From Proteobacteria bacterium ST_bin11 (GTDB lineage: Bacteria > Pseudomonadota > Gammaproteobacteria > Methylococcales > Methylomonadaceae): 64,000 nt of DNA. Under the pieces are notes generated by a model. That model searched no databases. It worked only from the letters and a program-made list of their open reading frames with translations, and was not told the DNA's origin. How positions within the stretch are numbered: position 1 is the first letter of the stretch; each line of letters starts with the position of its first letter. Positions 16,182-25,123 of this stretch are shown piece after piece. Made by a program: the position numbers and the translations under genes. The stretch covers positions 62,001 through 126,000 of the forward strand of contig MSXO01000012.1 in the NCBI GenBank assembly GCA_002083615.1, given 5' to 3'.

Positions 16182-18062
16182 TTATTGGCCGCGCATGAAA
16201 AACCGATCCAAATCCTGGTGGCTCAGCGCCACCCAGGTTGGTCGGCCATGGTTGCATTGACCGATGCGCTCGGTTTGCTCCATATCGCGCAACAAGGCGT
16301 TCATTTCCTCGAAGCTGAGTTTGCGCTTGGCGCGCACCGAGCTATGACAAGCCATGGTCGCCAAAATCGCGTTAAGACTTTCCTGGGCTTTATGACTGAC
16401 GCCGTGGGTGGCCAGATCGGCCAGAATATCGCGAACCAACTGATCGACATCGGCTTTTGCCAGCAAGGCTGGAGTAGCTCTAAGCACGACGGTTTCCGGG
16501 CCGGAGCGGTTGATTTCAAACCCCAAACCCGTAAAAAATTCATGCTCTTGCTCAGCCAAGTCGGCCTCGGCGGTGGTGACTTGCAACTTGATCGGCAGCA
16601 ATAAGGGCTGGGAGACGATAGCCCGATTGAGATAATGCTGTTTCAGCCGTTCATACGTCACCCGTTCATGGGCGGCGTGGGCATCCACCAAAATAATGCC
16701 GTTGGCGGTTTCCGCCAGGATGTAAATATTGTGGATATGCGCCAGCGCAAAGCCCAAGGGCGGTATCGCCGATTCGACAACAGCGTGGGTTGGGGCCGCG
16801 GGATTGGGTTGCGGATAAAGTTTGCCGTACGCTTTGATTTGCTCTGCCACATCAGACAAATTGGCGCGTTCTGGCGAGTAACGATAGGCGCCGAAGGCTT
16901 CTGCTACTGATCGCTGTGGCTCGCTATCCATTCGGGACTCCGGCAAGCTCAGTGGCAAGGAGGTTTGTTGATTTAATGGCGTCCGCTGCGGCGCTATGCG
17001 CGCTTGGACCACCGGCAAATCGGCAACTGTTTCGAACCGCTGCTCTAAGTTCGCAGCACCGGGACGTTGATCGGCTAAGCTGCGATGCAAGGCCTGAAAT
17101 AGAAAGTCGTGTACCATCCGCCCTTCCCTAAACCGCACTTCCAACTTGGTCGGATGCGCGTTGACATCAACCAAAGCCGGATCGAGTTCCAGGTACAAGA
17201 CAAACACCGAGTGGCGGCCGTGGTACAACACGTCCTGATACGCCTGCTTCACAGCATGCGCTACCAGCCTGTCCTTGATCAGCCGGCCATTGACGTAAAA
17301 AAACTGCATATCCTGCTGGCTGCGGGAGAAAGTCGGCAAGCCGACCCAGCCATGCAAATATAAACCGGATGCGGCAAAATCGATCTTCACGCTGTTCTCG
17401 ACAAACGCCGAGCCGCAAATCGCGGCGATGCGTTTTTCCTGGGCTGCCTGCGTCGCGGCGGGTTTGAGATTCAGCACTTCGCGCTGATTGTGATTCAACA
17501 CAAAACCCACATCAAAACGAGCCAGCGCCAGTTTTTGGATCAGGCTCTCGATATGGGTAAATTCGGTTTTCTCGGCTTTTAAAAACTTGCGGCGGGCCGG
17601 CGTGTTGTAAAACAAGTCGCGGACATCGACCGTGGTGCCGGGCGGATGCGGATCGGGTTGCGGATCGAAATTTTGCTCGGTGCCATCGGCACTGACTTGC
17701 CAGGCGCATTCGGCGTCAGCGGTACGCGAAATCAAAGTCAAACGCGCCACCGAGCTGATACTGGGCAAGGCCTCACCGCGAAAGCCCATGCTGATCACAT
17801 GCTCCAGATCGTCCAAGGAGGCAATCTTGCTGGTGGCATGCCGAGATAAAGCCAGTGCCAAATCGTCTTTGACAATGCCGCAGCCGTTATCGCGAATCCT
17901 GATTTGCTGCGCCCCGCCCTGCTCGACATCGATCACAATCTGCGTCGCGCCGGCATCGAAACAATTTTCCACCAGCTCTTTGACCACGGACGCCGGCCGC
18001 TCGACCACCTCGCCGGCGGCGATTTGATTGACTAATTGGGTGGGTAAGGCATGAATCCGCAT
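16182..18062 (-). CDS. mutL: DNA mismatch repair protein MutL, endonuclease type
   Basis: A 626-residue protein. The N-terminal GHKL ATPase has ELVENCFDAGATQIVID, DNGCGI and MGFRGEALPSI; a Pro/Gln-rich linker (about 340-430) precedes the C-terminal dimerisation domain. That domain carries DAHAAHERVTYE, matching the nuclease pattern DxHA(x2)E(x4)E, plus ACHSSVRAKRK, CNHGRPTW and a terminal FFMR. These motifs mark MutL proteins that nick DNA themselves, as in Pseudomonas, unlike the MutH-dependent E. coli type. The order amiB-mutL-miaA is standard. Confidence 0.95.
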   Translation of the reverse strand: MRIHALPTQLVNQIAAGEVVERPASVVKELVENCFDAGATQIVIDVEQGGAQQIRIRDNGCGIVKDDLALALSRHATSKIASLDDLEHVISMGFRGEALPSISSVARLTLISRTADAECAWQVSADGTEQNFDPQPDPHPPGTTVDVRDLFYNTPARRKFLKAEKTEFTHIESLIQKLALARFDVGFVLNHNQREVLNLKPAATQAAQEKRIAAICGSAFVENSVKIDFAASGLYLHGWVGLPTFSRSQQDMQFFYVNGRLIKDRLVAHAVKQAYQDVLYHGRHSVFVLYLELDPALVDVNAHPTKLEVRFREGRMVHDFLFQALHRSLADQRPGAANLEQRFETVADLPVVQARIAPQRTPLNQQTSLPLSLPESRMDSEPQRSVAEAFGAYRYSPERANLSDVAEQIKAYGKLYPQPNPAAPTHAVVESAIPPLGFALAHIHNIYILAETANGIILVDAHAAHERVTYERLKQHYLNRAIVSQPLLLPIKLQVTTAEADLAEQEHEFFTGLGFEINRSGPETVVLRATPALLAKADVDQLVRDILADLATHGVSHKAQESLNAILATMACHSSVRAKRKLSFEEMNALLRDMEQTERIGQCNHGRPTWVALSHQDLDRFFMRGQ

Positions 18063-18109
18063 GGGCTGCGCTCGGGAAAAAGCGCGTATTTTAGCGGATG
18101 AAAATGAAA

Positions 18110-18131
18110 CGGGGCGAAATGATTCGCCCCG
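18110..18131 (-). terminator. Hairpin between amiB and mutL
   Basis: A 9-bp perfect inverted repeat (CGGGGCGAA / TTCGCCCCG) with a 4-nt loop lies between the amiB stop (18148) and the mutL start (18062). On the minus strand it is followed by TTTCATTTTCAT, consistent with an intrinsic terminator or attenuator. Confidence 0.65.
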
Positions 18132-18147
18132 CTTTAAGAAAGTTTGA

Positions 18148-19716
18148 CTAGCTGTCTCGCGGAATCTGCAATACTTGGCCGATACGCACGTTGCCGTCGT
18201 TCATGGCATTTGCCAGCCGCAAAGCCCGCATGCTGATGCCGTATTGCTGGGCTATGCCGGAAAGCGTTTCGCCGCGATTAATCACATGATGAGTGCCGGC
18301 ATTGCTCGCCACCACGGTCGGAGGAGCATCCAGCTCTCTAGCCGCCAACACCGGTTTTTGCTCTGCTTTCGCTTTCGCCGCCGGTTCATTGTCATCCGTC
18401 GCCAATGCAGCCAATTGCACGGCTTTGGATTTGCCGGAACGATTCAGCTGGGCCATCATCGTATCGGCTGGCGCATATTGTTTAAAGTGGCCGACTATCC
18501 CGCTAAACACTGCCGAAGCCATTTTGTTTTGATAGGCCTTAGTGTTCAAACGACGCTCTTCTTCCGGACTAGAAATGAAGGCGGTTTCCACCAGAATCGA
18601 GGGAATTTCCGCTGACTTCAACACCACGAACCCGGCTTTTTGTACCGCGTTTCTATGCAAATGGCCAACACTTTTCACGCTTTTTAGCACCTTGTTGCCG
18701 ACATTTTGACTGGCCTCTTTCGCCGCTTTATTGGATAAGTCCATCAACACTGAGGTCAAGGTATCATCCCTGTCCCTGTCTTCGCCGGCACTGCCATCTA
18801 CCGCGTTTTCGCTAGCCGCTAACCAACCAGCACCAGCGCTAGAGGCACCCTTGTTGGCCAAGGTGTAAACGGAAGCGCCATGGGCTTGACTGTCACTGAA
18901 GGCATCGGCATGGATAGACACGAACAAATCGGCTTTGGCGGCCCGGGCAATGCGGCGACGCTCGTTTAATTTCACAAAATAATCGCCATCGCGAATCATC
19001 ACCGCCTTCATGCCTGGCTGACTGTTGACCATACCTTGCAGACTCTTGGCTATCGCCAAAACCACGTCTTTTTCCTGAGTACCGTTCGCACCCTGCGCAC
19101 CCACATCCTTGCCGCCGTGACCGGCATCGATAGCCACGATGATATTGCGCCCCTTGGCCTTGGCGACCGATTTAGCCGCGACGGGTTTGCTCGCAGCCTC
19201 GGACTTTTTGGTCGATTTATCGGCTTTTTCAGCAACAGCAGCCACTGATGTAGGGGTGTGACTATCCGCTTTAATCTCGCTAGGTGTTAAGACTTTTTCC
19301 GCCGGCTTGGCCGTTAGTTGGGGCTGATCAGACGGCTCTTTCTCCGCCAAATCAATCTGTAAATTCTTACCGATCATGGCCACCTTGAGGTCGGCATCGG
19401 CTTTCAATTCAACCACAATGCGCAAATCAGCGTTGTTGCGCATGGCGCTGCGAGCAAAACCAAATAAAGGATGATCCGCAGCAGGCTGGTTTAACTCCTG
19501 AGTGATTTTGGCACCGACAAAGTCCACAACCAGACGGCTAGGGCTTTTCAACACAAAGGCATGGTGACGCACTGCACTCGGCAGATTCACAAGCAGTTGA
19601 TTGGTAGAAGAGTAGCTGATCGCCCCCAGCTCAGTCTGGGCTGCGAACGCCGAAAAAGTGGGTAACAACAAACCCCATATACAGAAAATTCTAAACATCT
19701 GCTGCTTACCCCACAT
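18148..19716 (-). CDS. amiB: N-acetylmuramoyl-L-alanine amidase (AMIN-Amidase_3-LysM)
   Basis: About 522 residues from the ATG at 19716; ATG 19698 and an upstream TTG are alternatives. A signal peptide (core FCIWGLLLPTFSAFA) is followed by an AMIN domain (LPSAVRHHAFVLKSPSRLVV), an Ala/Lys-rich linker, a zinc amidase domain (VAIDAGHGGKDVGAQG, FVSIHADAF, VLVETAFISSPEEE) and a C-terminal LysM (HVINRGETLSGIAQQYGIS). It cleaves the amide between MurNAc and the stem peptide during daughter-cell separation. It follows tsaE, as in most gammaproteobacteria. Confidence 0.93.
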   Translation of the reverse strand: MWGKQQMFRIFCIWGLLLPTFSAFAAQTELGAISYSSTNQLLVNLPSAVRHHAFVLKSPSRLVVDFVGAKITQELNQPAADHPLFGFARSAMRNNADLRIVVELKADADLKVAMIGKNLQIDLAEKEPSDQPQLTAKPAEKVLTPSEIKADSHTPTSVAAVAEKADKSTKKSEAASKPVAAKSVAKAKGRNIIVAIDAGHGGKDVGAQGANGTQEKDVVLAIAKSLQGMVNSQPGMKAVMIRDGDYFVKLNERRRIARAAKADLFVSIHADAFSDSQAHGASVYTLANKGASSAGAGWLAASENAVDGSAGEDRDRDDTLTSVLMDLSNKAAKEASQNVGNKVLKSVKSVGHLHRNAVQKAGFVVLKSAEIPSILVETAFISSPEEERRLNTKAYQNKMASAVFSGIVGHFKQYAPADTMMAQLNRSGKSKAVQLAALATDDNEPAAKAKAEQKPVLAARELDAPPTVVASNAGTHHVINRGETLSGIAQQYGISMRALRLANAMNDGNVRIGQVLQIPRDS

Positions 19717-19742
19717 TTCAACTAGTGACAACTTTGTTGAGA

Positions 19743-20213
19743 TTATAGCAATAGGTTATTGTTTTTCCAGTTTAGTTTTATCTGATTTTCACGGTTTTTT
19801 GTTAACACATTGATTTCAGCCGTTCGTTGTTGCTGAAAATAATTCAACCTTACTTCCACATCGGCCACGGGCAGAAAACCAACGCCCATTTCCGGCCATT
19901 CGATACAGCACAACGCGCTCTGATTTAGATAATCGTCCATGCCCATCCATTCCAGTTCTTCCGGATCTTTCAGCCGATACAAATCAAAATGAAACAAGCG
20001 CCGGCCATTGACCTCATATTCTTCGACCAAGGTATAAGTTGGACTTTTTACCGCACCTGGGTGACCGGCTGCCCGCAACAAGCCACGAACCAGCGTGGTT
20101 TTACCGGCACCTAACTCGCCATATAAAAACAGCAGGCATTTTTCCGGCAACGCTTGCCAGAGGGTCGCACCCAGCGCTTCTGTATCTTCGGGGTTTTCCA
20201 ACCTAATGTTCAT
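19743..20213 (-). CDS. tsaE: tRNA threonylcarbamoyladenosine biosynthesis ATPase TsaE
   Basis: A 156-residue P-loop ATPase with FLYGELGAGKTTLVRGLLRA, SPTYTLVEEY, HFDLYRL and IEWPE, the diagnostic TsaE motifs. With TsaB and TsaD it installs t6A at position 37 of ANN-decoding tRNAs. The start overlaps the nnr stop by 4 bp (ATGA). The C-terminal tail (KNRENQIKLNWKNNNLLL) is Asn-rich and not conserved. Confidence 0.95.
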   Translation of the reverse strand: MNIRLENPEDTEALGATLWQALPEKCLLFLYGELGAGKTTLVRGLLRAAGHPGAVKSPTYTLVEEYEVNGRRLFHFDLYRLKDPEELEWMGMDDYLNQSALCCIEWPEMGVGFLPVADVEVRLNYFQQQRTAEINVLTKNRENQIKLNWKNNNLLL

Positions 20214-21676
20214 CGATTCAATAGTGTCCTAATTCTTTCCGGCAAATCGCCGGCCAACAAGCCGCGCTCGCCAAACTCCGAAGCCAGACTGTCGGCTGCT
20301 TCGCCATGCACGAAAACAGCCAGCCGGCTTGCGTGTCCTAAGCTCAAACCTTGCGCCACCAGTCCGCCGATCAGGCCACACAAGACATCGCCCATGCCAC
20401 CAGTAGCCATGCCGGGATTGCCGGTAGTGCCGACATAGATGGTTTCGCCGCTAGTTATCAAGGTGCCGGCACCTTTTAACACACAAGTTCCGCCATATTG
20501 GCTATGCAGATCCGCCAAAGTCGCGAAGCGATCAGCCGAAATCTGCCGTGCGCTAGAACCCAGTAACCGGGCAGCTTCGCCTGGATGCGGAGTTAATATC
20601 CAATTTTCCCGCCGCTTGGGTTGTAAGGACAATAAATTCAAGGCGTCGGCATCAATCACACATGGCTTATCAATAGCTAACGCCGCGCCAAACATCTCTC
20701 TCGCCCAATCATCCTTTCCCAAGCCAGGACCAATCACGATGATGCTTGCCTTCTCCAGCAGAGCGTGCAAGGCTTCTCCAGATTCTATGCCGTGGCACAT
20801 CAATTCCGGCCTGCCGATATTCAGCAAGCCACTATGTGCGGCGCGGGTGGCGATGCTAACCAGACCAGCCCCGGAACGCAAGGCCGCCTCGCCCGCCAAA
20901 CGGATCGCCCCGGTATAACCCAGATTGCCGCCAATCAACAACACATGCCCGAAATGGCCTTTGTGGGCAATTCGGGCGCGACGCGGCAAGTCGACTCGCT
21001 CCAACGCTAACGCAAACGGCGGCATCGCTGCCAGCACAGCTTCGTCGATGTCCAGGCCACTGCAAACGATTTCACCGCAATATTCTGGCGCATCGCCGGT
21101 AAACAAACCACACTTCAAGCCGATGAAGGTCACTGTCAAATCCGCCTTAACGGCACAACCGAGTACCGAGCCGGTATAGGCGTGTAAACCGGATGGTACA
21201 TCCACGGCAACCACCGGACAGCCGGAAGTATTGATTGCGGAAATAGCCGACGCAAAATCTTCCCCGACCTGTCGGCTTAAACCAATTCCGAACAGGGCAT
21301 CTACAACCACCCCTTGCACTTGGGATTGCCCGGCTTCAAAGCAACTGACGCGGCCACCCGTTTTTACAAAATCTTGATAGGCACTAAGCGCATCGCCTAG
21401 CAAAGCATTCGGATCGCTCAAGGTATACACGTATACCCGATAATTTGCCTGCAGGGCCAGCGTCGCAACATCGTAACCATCGCCGCCGTTATTGCCGGCA
21501 CCGCAAAACACTGTGATTGCTTGTTTTTCCGGCCAACGCCGCCTTATCTGCTCGAACAGCGAGAAGCCAGCCCGGCGCATCAATTCCCGACCCGGAATCC
21601 CTAGTTCTTCTATCGCATAACGCTCGGCCTCGCGGATTTGGGCGGTGCAGTAGAGTTTGTTTGGGGGTGTTTGCAT
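20210..21676 (-). CDS. nnr: Bifunctional NAD(P)H-hydrate epimerase / ADP-dependent dehydratase Nnr
   Basis: A 488-residue fusion. The N-terminal YjeF domain (about 1-215) has VFCGAGNNGGDGYDVATLAL and VDALFGIGLSR; the C-terminal CARKD domain has HVLLIGGNLGYTGAIRLAGE, IVIGPGLGKDDWA, LTPHPGEAARLLG and GNPGMATGGMGDVLCGL. It repairs hydrated NADH/NADPH damaged by heat or side reactions. First gene of the nnr-tsaE-amiB-mutL-miaA run; queG, its usual divergent neighbour, lies 1.4 kb away on the plus strand. Confidence 0.95.
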   Translation of the reverse strand: MQTPPNKLYCTAQIREAERYAIEELGIPGRELMRRAGFSLFEQIRRRWPEKQAITVFCGAGNNGGDGYDVATLALQANYRVYVYTLSDPNALLGDALSAYQDFVKTGGRVSCFEAGQSQVQGVVVDALFGIGLSRQVGEDFASAISAINTSGCPVVAVDVPSGLHAYTGSVLGCAVKADLTVTFIGLKCGLFTGDAPEYCGEIVCSGLDIDEAVLAAMPPFALALERVDLPRRARIAHKGHFGHVLLIGGNLGYTGAIRLAGEAALRSGAGLVSIATRAAHSGLLNIGRPELMCHGIESGEALHALLEKASIIVIGPGLGKDDWAREMFGAALAIDKPCVIDADALNLLSLQPKRRENWILTPHPGEAARLLGSSARQISADRFATLADLHSQYGGTCVLKGAGTLITSGETIYVGTTGNPGMATGGMGDVLCGLIGGLVAQGLSLGHASRLAVFVHGEAADSLASEFGERGLLAGDLPERIRTLLNR

Positions 21677-21815
21677 GAGGTGACCTTGGGAAAGTCGATA
21701 GATTATAGGCGCCGAAACTAGCGGAATTAATAAAACGAGTGCTCCAATGCCTGTCGGCCTCTATCCGTCAATAGCAATTTTAAAGTAAAAGCGGGGAAAG
21801 CTCCTTATCAATCAT

Positions 21816-22106
21816 TTAATGATAGGCATAGCTTTCTGATGGTTGAATATTGTTGAATCTAAATGGTAATGAAATAGTGCGTGTGCCGTAATCGATATTA
21901 ATCGTCCATTGAACTAATGGAACCTCTAACCAGCCGTCCATAAGGCGTTCTGAATTAAATCTAGCTGTAATTGTTAACGTTTTTTGCTGACCTTCCTTTA
22001 TGCATAGATCTCTTATATGTTCGGCGTTTTTAAAAATCTCTTTCACTTCATTTTCAAAATCTTCTGAACTTTGCTCCAGAAGGTTCCTTAGCTCGATACA
22101 CTGCAA
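21816..22106 (-). CDS. Small hypothetical protein
   Basis: A 96-residue open frame in a stretch that is clearly more AT-rich than its surroundings. The N-terminal half is acidic and helical (LRNLLEQSSEDFENEVKEIF), the C-terminal half beta-like. No signal peptide, known domain or operon partner. Length and amino-acid balance are compatible with a real gene, perhaps acquired, but chance is not excluded. The rest of the 600-bp gap between nnr and 22283 shows nothing recognisable. Confidence 0.45.
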   Translation of the reverse strand: MQCIELRNLLEQSSEDFENEVKEIFKNAEHIRDLCIKEGQQKTLTITARFNSERLMDGWLEVPLVQWTINIDYGTRTISLPFRFNNIQPSESYAYH

Positions 22107-22282
22107 CGATTAGGCCTTTGTCCATATCAGCATATCTCGACTTTCCATGAAATCCAACGTGACAATTAAAAAGGCGATTCTACGTCGGATAGCTACTTGG
22201 TTGATTGGCACCCGATTTCCCCGACACTCTATAGAATCAGTTATGTCACAATTGCCCCACCAAATCGCTAAGGAGCAAAACC

Positions 22283-22864
22283 ATGCGTCAGTTTCTGTTA
22301 ATCATCGTGACACTGATTGCGTTGAGCGGGTGCGCGTCGGAATCCTGCGACAAGGATGTCATAAACATCCTCAACCCCAATCAGACCAGCGCGAAATTGC
22401 TAATGGATTACGCTAAAACCGCCGTGTGTAAAACATCCCCGGCAGGCGAAGCGAAACCAACAACAGTAGACGAAGAACGCAAGCTGGTGTTGATTTACGA
22501 CCTTTATGTCAAAGCCAGAAGTTATGCGATTTTAAATAAGGTGTTTTTCTGGCTGTCGCTGGTTTCGGCGGTGGCGGTATTTCTGTGGCCGTCGCTCGGG
22601 GTATTGATGAAAGACCGCCTGGGCGAGCGCGAATGGTATAAATCGGCGATCGTGCAAACCACGGTGACCGGCATCGCGGCGTTGATGTTCGCGTTTTACA
22701 GCCAATATAAAGACAAGCAAACCTATGCGGAAAACCTGATGCGTTACGCGGTGTTTTCCGATAAGCCGGTGGCTGAATTGAGTCAGAAAGTGATCGAAGA
22801 AATCGGCAAAATCGATATTGGCTTTAGTTTTAGCGGGGTGTTTGATAAGAAGGAAGACAAATAA
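22283..22864 (+). CDS. Lipoprotein with two membrane helices, SLATT-like
   Basis: 193 residues with a clear AAGGAG ribosome site 8 bp before the ATG. A lipoprotein signal (MRQFLLIIVTLIALSGCAS, lipobox LSGC) is followed by a helix (RKLVLIYDLYVKARSYA), a membrane segment (VFFWLSLVSAVAVFLWPSL), a second (IVQTTVTGIAALMFAFYSQY) and a charged helix (KDKQTYAENLMRYAV). Helix-2TM-helix with Gln/Glu-rich flanks resembles SLATT-type effector domains, but the lipobox is unusual for those, and the similarity is by eye only. It has no obvious sensor partner beside it. Confidence 0.65.
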   Translation: MRQFLLIIVTLIALSGCASESCDKDVINILNPNQTSAKLLMDYAKTAVCKTSPAGEAKPTTVDEERKLVLIYDLYVKARSYAILNKVFFWLSLVSAVAVFLWPSLGVLMKDRLGEREWYKSAIVQTTVTGIAALMFAFYSQYKDKQTYAENLMRYAVFSDKPVAELSQKVIEEIGKIDIGFSFSGVFDKKEDK

Positions 22865-22944
22865 CGGTGGCGGCGGAATGGCCGTTTGTCAAAAATGTTC
22901 CGGTTGGCTTTTTATCGCATCACCGTTTTTAATACTGCATTGAT

Positions 22945-23002
22945 GGTCGAATGTATTCGGCCTGTCAGCGATCCAAAAGTCCAAGATCGAATAAATTCGA
23001 CC
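22945..23002. repeat. Paired palindromes upstream of queG, REP-like
   Basis: Two similar palindromes, TCGAATGTATTCGG (22947-22960) and TCGAATAAATTCGA (22987-23000), lie exactly 40 bp apart centre to centre, flanked by GG and CC so that the whole also forms an imperfect inverted repeat (GGTCGAAT ... ATTCGACC). This fits a REP/BIME-type interspersed element or a double operator for queG, which starts 47 bp downstream. Confidence 0.55.
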
Positions 23003-23046
23003 CTACAATTTTTTACCACCAATATTTCGCCCGAGGTTCCATCAGC

Positions 23047-24147
23047 GTGAACATTACGCCCTCCCCAACCGAAGATCTGGTAGCGCTTGTCCAACGTATC
23101 AAGCAATGGGGCGAGGAATTGGGTTTTCAGCAAATCGGTATCAGCGACACCAACCTGAGCGCCGCAGAACAACACCTGCACCACTGGTTGGATAACGGCT
23201 TTAATGGCGAGCTGCAATATATGGCCACGCACGGATTAAAACGCAGCCGACCGGCTTTATTGCAGGCAGGAACCCGAAGTATTATCTCGGCGCGGATGGA
23301 CTATTTGCCGGAGCCGCCCATTGTCAGCCAACAAGTGTTGGACGATCCCACCGCGGCGTTTGTCTCCCGCTATGCTTTGGGCCGCGATTATCACAAGCTG
23401 CTGCGGAATAGATTGCAAAAACTGGCGGACAAGATCGCCGAGAAGATTGGTCCGTTCGGCTATCGGGCGTTCGTGGATAGCGCGCCGGTTTTGGAAAAAG
23501 CCATCGCCGAAAAAGCCGGACTGGGCTGGATAGGTAAACACAGTAATCTGATCAACCGAGGCGCCGGTTCCTGGTTTTTTCTCGGCGAAATCTACACCGA
23601 TCTGGCCCTACCCAGCGATCAAGCAGCCAGTAATCATTGCGGGCAATGCCGAGCTTGTCTGGATATTTGTCCGACTCAAGCCATCGTCGGTCCGTATCAG
23701 GTCGACGCCCGCCGCTGCGTGTCATATTTAACTATCGAACTGCACGGCAGCATCCCGGTAGAGTTGCGACCCTTGTTGGGTAACCGCATCTACGGTTGCG
23801 ACGATTGCCAATTGGTATGCCCTTGGAATCGCTTCGCCAAGCTCAGCGTGGAAAGCGATTTCAAACCCCGACATCGTTTGGATCAGGCGACTTTGCTTGA
23901 GTTGTTTAATTGGAGCGAAGCCGAGTTCCTGCAAAAAACCGAAGGCTCGGCGATCCGCCGCATCGGCCATTTGCGCTGGCTCCGTAATATCGCGGTCGCG
24001 CTGGGCAATGGTCAACCAACGCCCGCCGCCAAAGCGGCTTTGACTGGTAAGTCTGTTAACGATTCTGAGATGCTGCGCGAGCATGTGCAGTGGGCTTTGC
24101 AGAACTTGGACACACGGAGCAGGTTAGAACAGCCAAGACAGCTATAA
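23047..24147 (+). CDS. queG: Epoxyqueuosine reductase QueG
   Basis: 366 residues from the GTG at 23047; the frame is open further upstream, but that region covers the palindromic repeat and has no family similarity. GRDYHKLLRNRLQKLA, YRAFVDSAPVLEKAIAEKAGLGWIGKH and two 4Fe-4S motifs (CGQCRACLDICPTQAI; CDDCQLVCPWN) are diagnostic. QueG is a cobalamin-dependent enzyme that makes the last step of queuosine in tRNA. In E. coli it is divergent from nnr; here the pair is separated by the two small genes at 21816-22864. Confidence 0.95.
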   Translation: MNITPSPTEDLVALVQRIKQWGEELGFQQIGISDTNLSAAEQHLHHWLDNGFNGELQYMATHGLKRSRPALLQAGTRSIISARMDYLPEPPIVSQQVLDDPTAAFVSRYALGRDYHKLLRNRLQKLADKIAEKIGPFGYRAFVDSAPVLEKAIAEKAGLGWIGKHSNLINRGAGSWFFLGEIYTDLALPSDQAASNHCGQCRACLDICPTQAIVGPYQVDARRCVSYLTIELHGSIPVELRPLLGNRIYGCDDCQLVCPWNRFAKLSVESDFKPRHRLDQATLLELFNWSEAEFLQKTEGSAIRRIGHLRWLRNIAVALGNGQPTPAAKAALTGKSVNDSEMLREHVQWALQNLDTRSRLEQPRQL

Positions 24148-24240
24148 AAATTCACGCTCGAAATGTTTGAATGACTTGAACTGGAATCAAGTCAAGGTGT
24201 ATTCTTAGAACTGGTTAACAGAATCCGCTGCAGGCCAAAC

Positions 24241-24762
24241 ATGCTGGTTACCGCCGCTTCCAATCCAACGTCTCTCTACAGGCTAACCGGTCGTAGCGCG
24301 GTCGTGTCCGGCGAACAAGCAACTGTCGAACCCATCACCCAAACCGCGAAAAGCCCAAGCACCACGTCAGACCAATACACTCCTGAACAGCTAAAGCAAA
24401 TTGCGGAGCTTAAAGCTCGCGACCAGGAAGTACGCGCCCATGAACAAGCCCATTTAAGCGCCGCTGGCGGTATCGCCGTCAGTGGTGCACGGTTCACCTT
24501 TGTGACAGGCCCGGATGGTCAACGCTATGCCACAGGGGGCGAAGTGAGCATTGATGTCTCTGAGGTTGCCGGGGACCCAGAAGCAACCCTGCGTAAAGCC
24601 GATACCATTCGCCGTGCGGCTTTAGCCCCCGCCAATCCATCAGGCGCGGATCTAAGCATCGCTGCCAAGGCTGCGGCAATGGCGAATAAAGCCCGTGGGG
24701 AATTGCTAAATTCGCAAAAACAACCCAGCCGTTACGGCGAGCTTATCGATCTCAGGGCGTGA
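24241..24762 (+). CDS. SprA-related putative metalloprotease
   Basis: 173 residues starting MLVTAASNPTSLY, without signal peptide. The HExxH-type motif in VRAHEQAHLSAAGG, followed by TGPDGQRYATGGEVSIDVS and DPEATLRKADTIRRAALAPA, is the signature of the SprA-related family, for which a metallo-peptidase role is predicted but not proven. The C-terminus is an Ala/Lys-rich helix. It converges with the PilZ gene: stops are adjacent at 24762/24763. Confidence 0.8.
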   Translation: MLVTAASNPTSLYRLTGRSAVVSGEQATVEPITQTAKSPSTTSDQYTPEQLKQIAELKARDQEVRAHEQAHLSAAGGIAVSGARFTFVTGPDGQRYATGGEVSIDVSEVAGDPEATLRKADTIRRAALAPANPSGADLSIAAKAAAMANKARGELLNSQKQPSRYGELIDLRA

Positions 24763-25032
24763 TCAACTCGGTGTAAACTCCAGACCAAATCCCACGCCCG
24801 GCTCTACCCTTACCACCACAGCACTTTGTATCGGCGCATCGTCGAATTCGGTGGTTTGCACTTCCACGAGGGCACCAATCGGCGGAATTAATTCGTTGGC
24901 ACAGAGTAAAAACAAGCCTGTTTCTGAAAAGTCTCTCATATCGACAACCACAGCCTCTGATGAAGCCGGCACCACCATTCTGATTTTGGCACGATGCTTT
25001 AGGCGCGGGTGCCTGCGCTTGTTATCAATCAC
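24763..25032 (-). CDS. PilZ-domain protein
   Basis: An 89-residue single-domain protein. KRRHPRLKHRAKIRM contains the RxxxR c-di-GMP-binding motif and DMRDFSETGLFL the second motif (D/NxSxxG), both intact, so binding of cyclic di-GMP is expected. No fused output domain, so it presumably acts through a protein partner that is not identifiable here. Confidence 0.88.
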   Translation of the reverse strand: MIDNKRRHPRLKHRAKIRMVVPASSEAVVVDMRDFSETGLFLLCANELIPPIGALVEVQTTEFDDAPIQSAVVVRVEPGVGFGLEFTPS

Positions 25033-25123
25033 GAATTCTCCTGGATCGTTTCGGTTCTAATGCAAGTGATAGTATGAAAGTATGCATATGTCAAACGGCA
25101 ATCAGCCGGGAATCTCCTACCTG

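Noticed and set aside
22147..22416. 89-codon plus-strand frame overlapping the SLATT-like gene
   Set aside because: No ribosome site; most of it is out of frame with a well-supported lipoprotein gene.
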